A stretch of DNA of 64,000 bases from Nocardia donostiensis (GCF_002081715.1 NZ_MUKP01000028.1:1-64000); one strand, 5' to 3'; shown: positions 15,265 to 24,594, numbered from the stretch's first letter. Numbers and translations are program-made. Notes: generated from the sequence alone by a model not told the origin.

Positions 15265-18255
15265 ATGGCCACCCTGGAGAATCGTGGTGTGCGCATCGAG
15301 GTTCTGGGTCCGCTGCGGGTTGTCGCCGACGGCCGGAGCGTGGGTGTGGGTGGGGTGCGGTCGCGAGCGCTGCTGATACGGCTGGCGCTGGAGGCGGGCC
15401 GTGTGGTGTCCACGCGGACACTGGTGGAATCGGTGTGGCCGGAAGATATTCCGGATCATCCGGATGCCGCTCTCCACTCGCTGGTGGCGCGGTTACGGCG
15501 GGCGCTGCCCGAATCGGCGATGCTGCTTGCGGAGTCGGCGGGTTACCGGCTGGACGTTCCCGCCGAGACGGTCGACGCCGTACGTTTCGAGCGACTGGCA
15601 GAGGAAGGGCGCCAGGCCCTCGGAGCCGGGCACCGCGGCGCAGCCCAGGAACTGCTCACCGAGGCGCTGGGGTTGTGGCGGGGCGAGCCGCTGGCCGATG
15701 TCGCTCATCTGCCGTTCGCAGCCGCGGTGGCCGCGCGGCTGGACGAACTGCGGCTGACTGCCACCGAAGACCGGATCGAGGCGGTACTGAGCGGGTCTTC
15801 CCCAGAGCGCGCTCTGCTATCGGTGGAGCTGAGTCAGCTGATTGCCGCCAACCCGCTGCGGGAACGATTGCGTGGCCTTCTCATCCGTGCTTTGGTTGCC
15901 AACGGCAGGCAGGCAGAGGCGCTGTCCGCGTACGAAGACTACCGAAGCGTGCTCGCAACGCAATTGGGTACCGATCCCGGCCCGGAACTGCGCGAGCTGC
16001 ATATGCGAATGCTGCGCGGAGACACGGAGTGGTCGCACATCCGCGGGAACCTGCGTGCGCCGTTGACAAGTTTCGTCGGCCGCGAGGCCGATCGGCGTCA
16101 GGTCGGCCGGCAGTTCATGGACAATCGGCTGGTGACCTTGGTCGGCCCCGGCGGAGTGGGCAAGACCCGCCTCGCCACCGCGACCGGCGCCGAGCTGGAT
16201 ATCCCGGTCTGGCTTGTGGAGCTCGCGCCGGTGATACGTCCTGATGAAGTGCCCCGCGCGGTGGTGGCCGCCCTCGGCCTGCGGGACTCGGCGGATGCGA
16301 CATCTCGTCTGGTCGAGATGCTCGCGAACCGTGAGGCGGCGGTCATCCTCGATGGTTGCGAGCATGTGATCGGGGCGGCAGCACAGCTGACATCGGAGCT
16401 ACTCGGCCGTTGTCCCCGGCTCCGGATACTGGCCACCAGCCGCGAACCGCTCGGTATCACCGGCGAGGTGCTGTTTGCGGTAGCGCCGCTGGAAGCGGGT
16501 CCCGCGGCGCAGCTGTTCACCGATCGGGCGCGAGCCGTGCGACCCGATTTTGTGCCGAGCGACGATGTCGATCGGGTCTGTCACCGCTTGGACTGCTTGC
16601 CGCTGGCCATCGAGCTGGCCGCCGTCCGCCTGCGATCAATGTCGATCGAAACGCTCGCTGCCCGGCTGGACGACCGATTCCGGCTACTGACCGGCGGCAG
16701 TCGCACCGCGCCTCCCCGGCACCGGACGTTGCGGGCTGTAGTGGAGTGGAGTTGGGACCTGCTGACCGACACCGAACGCGCCGCGGCGGAGCAAGCAGCC
16801 ACCTTCCCCGGGAGCTTCTGCGGTGAGGCCGCCGAATATGTCGGCCTCACCGCAGACACCCTGCATGCTCTGGTCGATAAATCGCTGCTGGAGTACGCGG
16901 GGGACCGATACCGGATGCTCGATACTGTCCGCGAGTTCGGTGTCGAGCAGCTGGCCGCGACTGGCCGCCTTGCTGCCGCTCGCACCACCCATGCCGCCTA
17001 CTTCCTCGAGCTGGCCGAACGGGCAGAACCGCACTTGCGCGGCTCCGGACAGCTCTCGTGGCTCACGCGCCTCGATACGGAACGGGACAACATGAACGTG
17101 GCACTCGCGTTCGCCGTGGACAGCGAAAACACCGATACAGCCGTCCGATTGGGCGCCGCACTCGGTCAGTTCTGGACCGTTCACGGCGCTCACGCGGAAG
17201 CCACCGGGAAACTGCGCGAGGTCCTCTCGATGCCCGGTTCGGCCCCGGCCGAGGCCCGACTGCGCGCGATCGCCGCCTACCTGCTCAACGCGACCTTCGC
17301 GGGCAGTCTCGGCACCACCGCGGCCACCGTGGAACGCCCCGGCGCCACGCATGAACCGATCGCGGCGTTCATCTGTGCCCTGCTCGCCCTCGCGACCGGC
17401 AAGACCGACGACGGATTGGCAACGCTGGAACCGCACCTGGAGCACCCCGATCCGTGGACGCGAGGAATGCTGTGGTTCGCACGCTCGCTGTTGCATAGTG
17501 CAGCGGGCCGGGCCGACAACGGCCGACTTGCTATCACCGCAGCCGTCGAGGGGTTTCGCGGCTGCGGTGAGCGATGGGCGTTGTCGCTGTCGCTGATGTC
17601 GCTGGCAAGTACATTGATCACTGCCGGTGACACCGTCGAGGCCCTGACCATGCTGGACGAGGCGGCGCTGCTCTCCCGTGAACTCGGCATCCACGACGGG
17701 CAGCAAGCCTGGCTTGCCATGGTCCGCATCGACGCCGGAGATATCGATACCGCGCGCAAGCAATTGACGGAAGTTCTCACCCGGGGCGCCGCTCCGCGCG
17801 AGGTCACCCTCGCCCGGATCTCCCTCGCCGACCTGGCTCGTCACGACGGCGACCTCACCGAGGCGAAGCGGCACCTCGGCTACGCCGCGGATGCCACTGA
17901 TCCGCCCGAGCGTGCCTTGTATGCAGCCGGTGCGGGATATCTCGCCGCGGCTACCGGCGATTTCACCGCCGCCGCACGCTACCTGGGCGAAGCGCGAGAT
18001 ATCGCCGTCGGCCTGCCCGATATGCCGATGTTGGCCCATGTGGCGGTCGGGATGGCCGACCTGGCCCACCGGCGAGGCGAGCCCGATCGGGCATCGGAGA
18101 TTCTCGGCGTGGCCCACGCATTGCGGGGCGGCCCCAACTCCGGTAACCCCGACGTCGCGCGGTTGGCAGCTGCTCTGCGGGGATACCGAGACGATTATGA
18201 GCGCGGATGCGGCCTCGGCCCCGCGAGCGCACTCGCCGAGGTCCAGGCATACTGA
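15265..18255 (+). CDS. AfsR/SARP-type regulator: BTAD + NB-ARC ATPase + C-terminal repeats, 996 aa
   Basis: Large STAND-type transcription factor. The N-terminus is an OmpR-like winged helix (IEVLGPLRVVADGRSVGVGG, VVSTRTLVESVWPED). The bacterial transcriptional activation domain follows to about residue 250 (ALSAYEDYRSVLATQLGTDP). The NTPase has P-loop TLVGPGGVGKTRLA (about 287-300), Walker B AAVILDGCEH and LRILATSREPLGI. The rest is helical, TPR-like. It may act as an ATP-dependent regulator of a nearby gene, the divergent methyltransferase being the obvious candidate. A GTG at 15289 with GGAG upstream is a possible alternative start, 8 residues later. Confidence 0.9.
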   Translation: MATLENRGVRIEVLGPLRVVADGRSVGVGGVRSRALLIRLALEAGRVVSTRTLVESVWPEDIPDHPDAALHSLVARLRRALPESAMLLAESAGYRLDVPAETVDAVRFERLAEEGRQALGAGHRGAAQELLTEALGLWRGEPLADVAHLPFAAAVAARLDELRLTATEDRIEAVLSGSSPERALLSVELSQLIAANPLRERLRGLLIRALVANGRQAEALSAYEDYRSVLATQLGTDPGPELRELHMRMLRGDTEWSHIRGNLRAPLTSFVGREADRRQVGRQFMDNRLVTLVGPGGVGKTRLATATGAELDIPVWLVELAPVIRPDEVPRAVVAALGLRDSADATSRLVEMLANREAAVILDGCEHVIGAAAQLTSELLGRCPRLRILATSREPLGITGEVLFAVAPLEAGPAAQLFTDRARAVRPDFVPSDDVDRVCHRLDCLPLAIELAAVRLRSMSIETLAARLDDRFRLLTGGSRTAPPRHRTLRAVVEWSWDLLTDTERAAAEQAATFPGSFCGEAAEYVGLTADTLHALVDKSLLEYAGDRYRMLDTVREFGVEQLAATGRLAAARTTHAAYFLELAERAEPHLRGSGQLSWLTRLDTERDNMNVALAFAVDSENTDTAVRLGAALGQFWTVHGAHAEATGKLREVLSMPGSAPAEARLRAIAAYLLNATFAGSLGTTAATVERPGATHEPIAAFICALLALATGKTDDGLATLEPHLEHPDPWTRGMLWFARSLLHSAAGRADNGRLAITAAVEGFRGCGERWALSLSLMSLASTLITAGDTVEALTMLDEAALLSRELGIHDGQQAWLAMVRIDAGDIDTARKQLTEVLTRGAAPREVTLARISLADLARHDGDLTEAKRHLGYAADATDPPERALYAAGAGYLAAATGDFTAAARYLGEARDIAVGLPDMPMLAHVAVGMADLAHRRGEPDRASEILGVAHALRGGPNSGNPDVARLAAALRGYRDDYERGCGLGPASALAEVQAY

Positions 18256-18267
18256 CCGCGCCTGCGG

Positions 18268-18903
18268 TCACGACCGCGCGGCCTTCTCCCGTTTCGCTAC
18301 GTACCCGGCGCGGCAGCCGCGGCAACAGAATGCATACAGCTCGCCATCGATCTCGATGGTGGGGGTGTTGTCATCCAATGGAACGAGCACTCCGCACATC
18401 GGGTCCTTCAACGCCTTCCCCATCTCCGCGTCCTCGCGGTACGGATCACTGAGCATCTCGACGAGGTCTTTGGACTTCACCATCTTTCCGAACATCCCGA
18501 TGCTCCCCTCCGAGATCCCGAGGACGTGGACCTGTACCGTCGGCCGGCGGTAGGGCAGCTCCCGATCGTCGAACTCGTCGGAGATGATGCGTGTCGCGTA
18601 GGAGATCAACGTCTCGCTCAAATCCTTCCGCCACGGTCCCGGAACATGAATTCGGACCAGACAGTGCGGAGGATCCTGATCGGTAAGGGCATGCTCACCG
18701 GCAACCCAGACCTGCGGCTCGTGCACCACCACTTGAAACATCGACGCGAACACGGCCGCCGAACGGGGCGCCATCTCGTCTCCGCCGCCGTCGGGTTCGC
18801 CGGCCCCCAACTCGTGGATCGTGCCCAGACGCCGGGCTACCCGCCGCCGTTGCGCCGGATCGAGCGCGCCTTCGGACAAGAACAATTCGATGAACATCAT
18901 CAT
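18268..18903 (-). CDS. Tautomerase-like domain fused to a YHS metal-binding domain, 211 aa
   Basis: The N-terminus MMMFIELFLSEGALDPAQRR resembles tautomerase-superfamily proteins, but there is no Pro immediately after Met, so tautomerase activity is doubtful. The C-terminus (about 165-211) is a YHS/TRASH-type domain: DPMCGVLVP, GELYAFCCRGCRAGY, with Cys residues placed as a metal site. A central block (LPYRRPTVQVHVLGISEGSI) has no clear match. A very strong Shine-Dalgarno (GGGAGGTGA) precedes three consecutive ATG codons, so the start is certain only to within two residues. A metal-handling or redox role is possible. Confidence 0.7.
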   Translation of the reverse strand: MMMFIELFLSEGALDPAQRRRVARRLGTIHELGAGEPDGGGDEMAPRSAAVFASMFQVVVHEPQVWVAGEHALTDQDPPHCLVRIHVPGPWRKDLSETLISYATRIISDEFDDRELPYRRPTVQVHVLGISEGSIGMFGKMVKSKDLVEMLSDPYREDAEMGKALKDPMCGVLVPLDDNTPTIEIDGELYAFCCRGCRAGYVAKREKAARS

Positions 18904-19049
18904 CTGTCACCTCCCCGCGCAGCGTCCCGAAGCGGCCTGCTGGATCGCTGTCGAATCACTGCCGCCGGTCGTTCGAAGGCACCTGGTGGTTTGACGGATC
19001 GGTAGTGCGCACGACTTTTTCGGGTGCCGCAGGGGCCCGCCGTCATCGC

Positions 19050-19094
19050 CAGGGCATGGGCCGCCCAACTCTGCTGGCAGCGGCCCATGCCCTG
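19050..19094. terminator. 15-bp hairpin, probable terminator of the phosphatase gene
   Basis: CAGGGCATGGGCCGC (19050-19064) pairs perfectly with 19080-19094 across a 15-nt loop. It lies 77 nt beyond the stop of the minus-strand phosphatase gene and upstream of the next minus-strand gene. There is no T-run. Confidence 0.55.
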
Positions 19095-19170
19095 CGCCTC
19101 GCATCGCGGCGGTCAATTGCCCACCAACTCACCTGCCGACGCGGACCGCGGGGGACAACGAGATGCGGGT

Positions 19171-19887
19171 TCAGGCGGCGGGATGGCCGTCCCACGAGAC
19201 GAGCTTCCAGCCCTTCGCCGGGGTGCCCTTCACGACCACTTGGCCGGTGTTGTGTAGCGGATCGGACTGCAGCTTGCTCATATCAGGATTGGAGACGGAC
19301 ATGAGTACCCAGAACATGATGGCACCGCCATGGGAAAAGATCACCGCACGCTTGCTGCGGCGGTCCTGGATATCCTGGATGGAGTCGTCCATGCGCTTTT
19401 TGAACTCGTGACCGTTGATCGAGCCGGGGATCCGAGCATCCAAGTTGCCCTGCAGCCACTGGATCGGTGCAGCCAAGTAGCCCTCGCGCGCGTCCTTCTC
19501 GGGCGTGCCCTCGTAGATGCCGGCCTCGATCTCGTGCAGTCCCTCTTCGACGACTGTGGAATGACCACAGAGCTGCGAGGTCGGCTCCGCCGTCTGTTGG
19601 GTCCGGATCATCGTCGACGCGTAGACGCCGTCGAACTTGCAATCGGCCAGCAGCCGGGATACCGCAGCGGCTTGCGCCCACCCCTTCTCGGTCAGGCCGG
19701 GTCCGGGGACAGAAGTGTCGATCAAACCGGAACTATTGCCGGCCGATTCGCCGTGGCGGACAAAGGTGAGGAACATTTCACCTGTGTGTGGTGCTGCGGC
19801 CGCGCTACCTGCTCCGGCTGCCATGAGCGCCACCGCGGCGATGATCGCTCCGATCATCGCAACCAGGCGAGACTTCATCAGATTCAT
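19171..19887 (-). CDS. Secreted histidine phosphatase (phosphoglycerate-mutase-like), 238 aa
   Basis: N-terminal signal peptide: MNLMKSR, a hydrophobic core IGAIIAAVALMAAGAG and an Ala-rich cleavage region SAAAAPHTG. The catalytic RHG motif FVRHGESAGNSSG is about residue 43, with LTEKGWAQAAAVSRLLA and the second catalytic His in VIFSHGGAIMFW. ATG at 19887 has GGAG upstream; the in-frame codon 30 nt earlier would disturb the signal peptide. It probably hydrolyses phosphoesters outside the membrane. It is a single gene ending near the hairpin at 19050. Confidence 0.88.
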   Translation of the reverse strand: MNLMKSRLVAMIGAIIAAVALMAAGAGSAAAAPHTGEMFLTFVRHGESAGNSSGLIDTSVPGPGLTEKGWAQAAAVSRLLADCKFDGVYASTMIRTQQTAEPTSQLCGHSTVVEEGLHEIEAGIYEGTPEKDAREGYLAAPIQWLQGNLDARIPGSINGHEFKKRMDDSIQDIQDRRSKRAVIFSHGGAIMFWVLMSVSNPDMSKLQSDPLHNTGQVVVKGTPAKGWKLVSWDGHPAA

Positions 19888-20231
19888 AGGGACTCCGTCG
19901 TGGATGGGTCGGACCACACTGGGACGTGCCAGTGGCTGGAGTCACACTAAGATCGGCTCGACAGGCCCCCAATAACGCGTCCCGGTGGACGGGAACCTTC
20001 GGCCATCTTCTTACCCGCCCACACCGCAGGCTTCGCGAAAACGGTCAGCGGCGCCGACTACAGTCGGGAGGAACATCCTCCCAGGACAGGGTCACGTTTC
20101 CCATTCGCAGGTGGATTTGCGCGATGGGATGGGTGAGGGCGTCGATGAGACCGTTACCGGAGAAGCGGATCCCTTTGACCGAAGCATCGGGGATCTTGTG
20201 CCCCCGCCGAGAGCACAACATCGACGCAGGT
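19888..20231. other. Intergenic region without a recognised gene
   Basis: This 344-bp stretch lies between two minus-strand genes. Short ORFs on both strands show no recognisable similarity. The phosphatase promoter should lie at its left end. Confidence 0.4.
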
Positions 20232-21125
20232 CTATCCTTTGAACTCGCCAGGGAGATCGGCCTCGAATTCTTCCTTGATCCGCTGCGCGGTACCTTCACC
20301 GGCCAGCTTGTCGAGAATCTCAGCCATGTATCGCTCGGTCAGGGCTGCCCGTTTGTCGATCCAGGCCAGCATGAAACTGGCATCGACCGGGATACCGCGG
20401 TAGTTTTTGATATCTTCCGTCCAGGCCACGTCGCCCGCCTCTCCTGAGCCCGATAGTGTGTCCCTGCTTATGGACCATTGGCCGTAATCGGCGGCCAGAA
20501 TGTCGTTCACATCGACCGAAGAGCCGTCGATCAACGGCCCAGGATTGCTCGGGGTATCGATCACCCGCTGGAACAGCACCGCCGCCGGCTCACGTGCGCC
20601 ATACGACCAGGCTCTGGTCTGCCAGGCCCAATACTTACCCTCGCTGGTGCGGCCGATCACGCTGTCCTCGATGGCCCAGGCGCAGACCCGGGAATGGCCA
20701 TAGATACCAGTGCGAGCCAGGCCGATGACCTCGTTGACACCCCGGAAGAAATGCACCGCGGTCTGGTTCCACTGCTGCAGCGAAATATCCTCATCCACCG
20801 AGAAATAAATCGGTCGGTCGGCGGGACCCCCTGCCGCGCGGTGCCGTTCGTCGGCCTCCCGGGCCATGCGTTTGCCACCCTCGTAGCCGGTGGTCCAATC
20901 GCTGGGCGCAGCGGGGTTGCCGGGCTTTCCGAACTGCCACACGCTGGCCACATCCACTCCGGCGGCCCTCAGTTGGTCGGCATAGCGCTTGGTGATCGGT
21001 TTAGCCTGCATCCATTCGGCGCCAGGACGCGGTGGTGATACATAGGCGATGACCGCCGAATGCCCGGCGCTCTTGATCGCCTGCGGATCGATCAGGCGTG
21101 CTGCGAAATCGATTGCGGTACCCAC
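20232..21125 (-). CDS. DUF1906 glycoside-hydrolase-like protein, 297 aa
   Basis: The first 210 residues match the DUF1906 (GH25-like TIM barrel) pattern: GTAIDFAARLIDPQAIKSAG, FVIAYVSPPRP-type strand, WQFGKPGNPAAPSDWTTGYEGG, PIYFSVDEDIS, and IDGSSVDVNDI. Related proteins occur in phage lysins and exported actinobacterial proteins; the acidic residues in FSVDED are candidates for catalysis. A C-terminal helical tail (about 235-297) follows. Longer in-frame starts exist, but GTG at 21125 has AGGAGG at ideal spacing. No signal peptide is visible, so secretion would need another route. Confidence 0.8.
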   Translation of the reverse strand: MGTAIDFAARLIDPQAIKSAGHSAVIAYVSPPRPGAEWMQAKPITKRYADQLRAAGVDVASVWQFGKPGNPAAPSDWTTGYEGGKRMAREADERHRAAGGPADRPIYFSVDEDISLQQWNQTAVHFFRGVNEVIGLARTGIYGHSRVCAWAIEDSVIGRTSEGKYWAWQTRAWSYGAREPAAVLFQRVIDTPSNPGPLIDGSSVDVNDILAADYGQWSISRDTLSGSGEAGDVAWTEDIKNYRGIPVDASFMLAWIDKRAALTERYMAEILDKLAGEGTAQRIKEEFEADLPGEFKG

Positions 21126-21368
21126 AATTCGCCCTCCTGTCGGTAACGAACATCGGAACCTCGCAATAGGAACCGAGACGATAAGTGGGTGAGGTGCGCT
21201 CATTGTCCCAGTTCTCCGCACGTAGCGGCGGCTTTTCGTCCCCGAGGGTTCACGTAAGCGTCCTTGGCCCCGGGTCGCCACCATTCTCAGCCCACATCAG
21301 GCGATGCCAGAATTTGTGAACACCCGCCTACACCGCCTGCTCCGCGCTGGTTGTCGGAGGAGCAGGGA

Positions 21369-21632
21369 ATGATCGGGGCCGCGTCCTACGCAACCCCTGC
21401 CGATGGCGCCCGAATCTGGTACCGAGATACCGCGCACACAAATGGGAGCCCACCCATATTGCATATCCAGGGCTTGGCGATCCGGAGTCCGCGACGGTCA
21501 CGCCGGCCTCCGGCGACACCGCCGCGCTGGTGCCGTTGTTCTACCCACCTGCCTGGGTCGCCGACCGCCCCGAAACACACGCCCGCGTCAACGCTTTCCT
21601 CACCCGGCGCACCCCACCCATACCACGGTTAG
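21369..21632 (+). pseudogene. Alpha/beta-hydrolase remnant with internal deletion
   Basis: ATG at 21369 opens MIGAASYATPADGARIWYRD followed by PPILHIQGLA, the first strand and oxyanion region of alpha/beta hydrolases. Coding similarity then shifts frame and jumps to AALVPLFYPPAWVADRPETH then ARVNAFLTRR, like the C-terminal third. The nucleophile elbow and lid are missing. It abuts the VapC remnant on the other strand. Confidence 0.55.
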
Positions 21633-21745
21633 CTGGATGCGCCCACGAGTTCCGCCCCGTGGATCCGGGCGGCCTTTTGCATCCCGTCATCCAGGGTCAT
21701 CAGTGGGTAGGAGAGGCGCTGGGCCAGCGCGATATACCAGGCATC
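21629..21745 (-). pseudogene. VapC toxin C-terminal remnant
   Basis: On the minus strand the frame SPYADAWYIALAQRLSYPLM then TLDDGMQKAARIHGAEL matches the last 40 residues of PIN-domain VapC toxins, including the DAWY acidic residue. The first 80 or so residues with the N-terminal catalytic Asp are missing. It joins, one frame off, the end of the VapB-like gene. Confidence 0.7.
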
Positions 21746-21950
21746 CGCGTAGGGTGATACCCAGCCGCTGCTGCGTTTGCTTCAACTCTTCGTCCCATGT
21801 GGCGATAGCTCGCCGCTGCAGTTCCCGCCGAACATCAGCTGCCATCAGGTCCCGCAGATACGCCGAGACCGACTTGTGTTCAGCACGGGCTTTCTCCGCG
21901 ATCACCGCGGCCACTTCATCCGGGACGTCTCGCACTTGAACCGTCGCCAT
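21687..21950 (-). CDS. VapB/FitA-like ribbon-helix-helix antitoxin with replaced C-terminus, 87 aa
   Basis: MATVQVRDVPDEVAAVIAEK then SVSAYLRDLMAADVRRELQR (residues 1-45) is a ribbon-helix-helix DNA-binding domain of the VapB/FitA type. From about residue 64 (ITLRGCLVYRAG) the frame runs out of register through the VapC remnant, so the tail is not native. It may still bind DNA, but its toxin is broken. Confidence 0.7.
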   Translation of the reverse strand: MATVQVRDVPDEVAAVIAEKARAEHKSVSAYLRDLMAADVRRELQRRAIATWDEELKQTQQRLGITLRGCLVYRAGPAPLLPTDDPG

Positions 21951-22113
21951 TGCCCGCTCTCCTCCGCATGATTACATGCAGTAATTCATGCGCAGGACAG
22001 CATGCATCCGTGGCAGGAATGGGCCGATCTGCTAGAGGAAGGCAGCCCCACCATCAGTTAGCGCCTCGTGGAAAACTCCGAGCCCTCACTGATCGCGTCC
22101 AACGCCCCAAACC

Positions 22114-22983
22114 TCACCCTTCGGTCCAGATTCGTTGCATCATGTGCCAGTCGGCAGGATGGGCGGCGATCCCCGCGGCGAACCGGTCGGCCAGTGCCTG
22201 GGTGGTGCGCTGGACTCCGCCGGAGGTGTCGATCGGTTCGCCGACGGAAAACCCCCACCCGGCCGGGGCGAACCAGCAATGCACCGGTAGCAGTGGGGCA
22301 CCCGTGTCGATCGCCAGCCTGGCCGGGCCGGCGGGCATGCGGGCATGCTCACCGAAGAACGTGACCGGGACGCCTGAGCCGGACAGGTCGCGCTCGCCGA
22401 GCAGGCAGACCAAGCCACCCGCGCGCAGTCGGTCGACCAGCTGCGGGAACGGTGGTGTCGCGCCACCGGTCAACGGGATGATGTCGAATCCCAGATGCTC
22501 GCGGAAACGGACGAACCGTTGAAACAACGCTTCCGGTTTCAGTCGTTCGGCGACAACGGTGGGCGTGCCGACCCGCTGGACGAGCCAGACTCCGGCCAGA
22601 TCCCAGTTCCCGCTGTGCGGTAGGGCGAGTATCGCGCCGCGGCCGTCGGAGTGGGCACGGCGGATGTGTTCCAGCCCGGTGGCCGAGGACTCGATCTGCT
22701 CCGCCAGCTGTACAGGGTCCATCGCCGGTAGCCGGAAAGCCTCCCGCCAGTACCTGGCATAGGAGCGCAGGCTCGCCCGCAGCAGGTCCTCAGGTACCTG
22801 TTCAGGGGCGACCCCGAGTACGCGGGCGAGGTTGCGTCGTAGCTGGGGCGGGCCGCCGTTTCGGCGCGCGACATGATCGGCTCCCTTATCGAACGACCAG
22901 ACCGCCCACCGCTGTGGCAGGGCGCGGAGCAATCGCCAGCCCGCCGCATAGCCGATCCCTTGCGCAGATGCGGGTATTTTCAT
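22114..22983 (-). CDS. Phosphatidylinositol mannoside acyltransferase (PatA-like), 289 aa
   Basis: LPLAT-family membrane-associated acyltransferase. The catalytic H(x4)D motif is ILALPHSGNWDLAGVW (about 140-155). GLVCLLGERDLSGSGVPVTF and GPARLAIDTGAPLLPVHCW are further family blocks. In mycobacteria and nocardiae PatA acylates phosphatidylinositol mannosides and lies in a pgsA-patA-pimA cluster; that context is absent, so this is probably a paralogue or a related glycolipid acyltransferase. It is the only gene on this strand between 22.1 and 23.0 kb. Confidence 0.82.
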   Translation of the reverse strand: MKIPASAQGIGYAAGWRLLRALPQRWAVWSFDKGADHVARRNGGPPQLRRNLARVLGVAPEQVPEDLLRASLRSYARYWREAFRLPAMDPVQLAEQIESSATGLEHIRRAHSDGRGAILALPHSGNWDLAGVWLVQRVGTPTVVAERLKPEALFQRFVRFREHLGFDIIPLTGGATPPFPQLVDRLRAGGLVCLLGERDLSGSGVPVTFFGEHARMPAGPARLAIDTGAPLLPVHCWFAPAGWGFSVGEPIDTSGGVQRTTQALADRFAAGIAAHPADWHMMQRIWTEG

Positions 22984-23784
22984 CGCGCGTCTGCTTCGTT
23001 ACGCGCCGTTCTCGGGTGACGCGGAGCCCTCGGGCCTTGTCCGGTGCTTTGTCGTGGCAGCCCGGAACACAGGTCGGTGATCAGTGCTGCTCGTCGGTGT
23101 CATGTAGGGCTCGGGGTCGGCGGGGGCGTGGCTGAACAGTCCCGACGTATCGTGCATGCTTGGTACTCCTGTTGTGTGTGATGCTCATCCGCATAACGGT
23201 CAGAGCGGGATTTCCCGGTGTCGCAAACGCTTGTGACGGGGGTCGCCCGTATTCCCCCGCGTACTTCGGATTCGGGGCGCCGTGGAGACGAGCCGAGCGG
23301 GCAAGCAGAACCTATCGGCAAGTCATTGCCGAGCGCAGTACTACCGGGTTCTTGATTACCGACTTCGTGGGCATCGGCAGGGGAAGGTACGTGTTCGGTA
23401 GCGTCATGGTCGACGTTTCCTGACTCGGTCATTGACGGACCGGATTGACGTGAATCGGTCGATGACATGACCCGGGGGCGGTCACGTGCGGTGGATCGCC
23501 GCTCCCTATCCTACGCGCTCCATCTGCCGGTTTCCTGACCAGCCGTAACGCCGCGAGCAGCCCGTGCACCGACGGGCCTGCACAAGAGGACGGCCAACCG
23601 GGCTGCGGGGACCAGAGCACCGGGAGCTGATGCCGCCTGGCCATCTGGTTCAGTGTGACAAGGTGCTGGTGTGGTTGGGCGCTTACCTCGGTCACGGTGA
23701 CCGGCAGCGCCGCGGCCCGCAGCAGGCGGTGGCACCCCGGGAAGTGACGCCGTCACCGCCCTGGTGTCCACCGCGGAGGCAGGC
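22984..23784. other. 800-bp region with no confident gene
   Basis: Several short ORFs on both strands show no codon pattern or similarity that I can defend. The promoter of the PatA-like gene should be near 22990-23050 on the minus strand. Decayed coding sequence is possible. Confidence 0.4.
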
Positions 23785-24381
23785 ATGGTGACCAGGGCGG
23801 TGCTGGTCGAAGTATTCGGGGCCAGCGGCCGCTTCGATATCGACGGCGCGCTCCATCAGTTCCAGCTGGCCGGCCTGGTCTCGACCACGCCGGAGGCGAT
23901 GCCCGCGGAGGCGGCGATCAGCCGGGTCCGCGACTACATCACCGGACGCGAGCTCGACACCACAGGGTATCCGCTGTCGGAGCTGGTCGCCGAGCGATTC
24001 AGCGTCGGCTGGATGGTATACGCGCCCGTGCCGGAAGGTGAGATCGCGATCGGCCGAGCGGTGTTCTATGTGGACGATGACGGCGTGCTGGAGCATTCGA
24101 CGTCATCGGTCGCGCCGGCGACGGTTATCGCCGAATTCGAGCGGGCCTTCGCCGAACGCAATGGGCTCGAGAAAGTCCCCCCTCCCCGCACGATGACTGA
24201 TATCCAGCGGCCCAGGGAATTCGGAATGTGTCTACTTGTCCTCGAGGTCCGATTCGTCCACACCTGCGTCGCGCAGGATGCGCGACAGGGTAGCGGGGTT
24301 CACCGTGGCCTCCGACCGCTGATCGGGGTTGCGCCGGGCCGCGGGAAGCAACTGGTCGTACCCCGGGTCGCCCGGTCGTAA
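23785..24381 (+). CDS. Hypothetical protein, possible small accessory or immunity protein, 198 aa
   Basis: GGAGG six nt before ATG at 23785 gives a good start. The body (FDIDGALHQFQLAGLVSTTP, VRDYITGRELDTTGYPLSEL, FSVGWMVYAPVPEGEIAIGR, AVFYVDDDGVLEHSTSSVAP) is compact and acidic, with a sheet-rich pattern ending in a helix EFERAFAERNG (to about residue 132). I do not recognise the family; size and setting beside a toxin locus would fit an immunity protein. The last 50 or so codons are antisense to the convergent gene at 24232-24555 and look non-native, so a frameshift near 24190 is possible. Confidence 0.5.
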   Translation: MVTRAVLVEVFGASGRFDIDGALHQFQLAGLVSTTPEAMPAEAAISRVRDYITGRELDTTGYPLSELVAERFSVGWMVYAPVPEGEIAIGRAVFYVDDDGVLEHSTSSVAPATVIAEFERAFAERNGLEKVPPPRTMTDIQRPREFGMCLLVLEVRFVHTCVAQDARQGSGVHRGLRPLIGVAPGRGKQLVVPRVARS

Positions 24382-24555
24382 TTCCTCGACCGCGGCGTAA
24401 AAAGTGCCGTCGCTCGTCTTGCCGTATCGGTGTCGCAGGATCGTCACACCGTCCTCGGCGAGCCTGGGCGGGCCACCGTCGTGCGTGTCCACCATCTCTG
24501 CCATCCTCTCCGTTGCCGGCTGCGGCCCATCGGTCCGGGCTGTGTAGGCATCCAT
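24232..24555 (-). CDS. Small hypothetical protein downstream of the large effector, 107 aa
   Basis: Highly charged protein (GPPRLAEDGVTILRHRYGKT, SDGTFYAAVEELRPGDPGYD, LLPAARRNPDQRSEATVNPA, SRILRDAGVDESDLEDK) with no signal or membrane segment. It starts 39 nt after the stop of the 1541-residue effector on the same strand, the usual place for an immunity or chaperone gene of a polymorphic toxin. An internal ATG at 24495, with GGAGAGG nine nt upstream, may be the real start and would give 87 residues. I do not recognise the family. Confidence 0.6.
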   Translation of the reverse strand: MDAYTARTDGPQPATERMAEMVDTHDGGPPRLAEDGVTILRHRYGKTSDGTFYAAVEELRPGDPGYDQLLPAARRNPDQRSEATVNPATLSRILRDAGVDESDLEDK

Positions 24556-24594
24556 TACCGTTCACATCGCCTCGACGCTCCGATTATCGCTCGG

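Noticed and set aside
14328..16244. 638-codon plus-strand ORF across the methyltransferase and SARP start
   Set aside because: It overlaps two real genes in other frames and has no recognisable motif.
23429..23695. 88-codon minus-strand ORF in the 23 kb gap
   Set aside because: No ribosome-binding site, no similarity and no codon bias; left unannotated.
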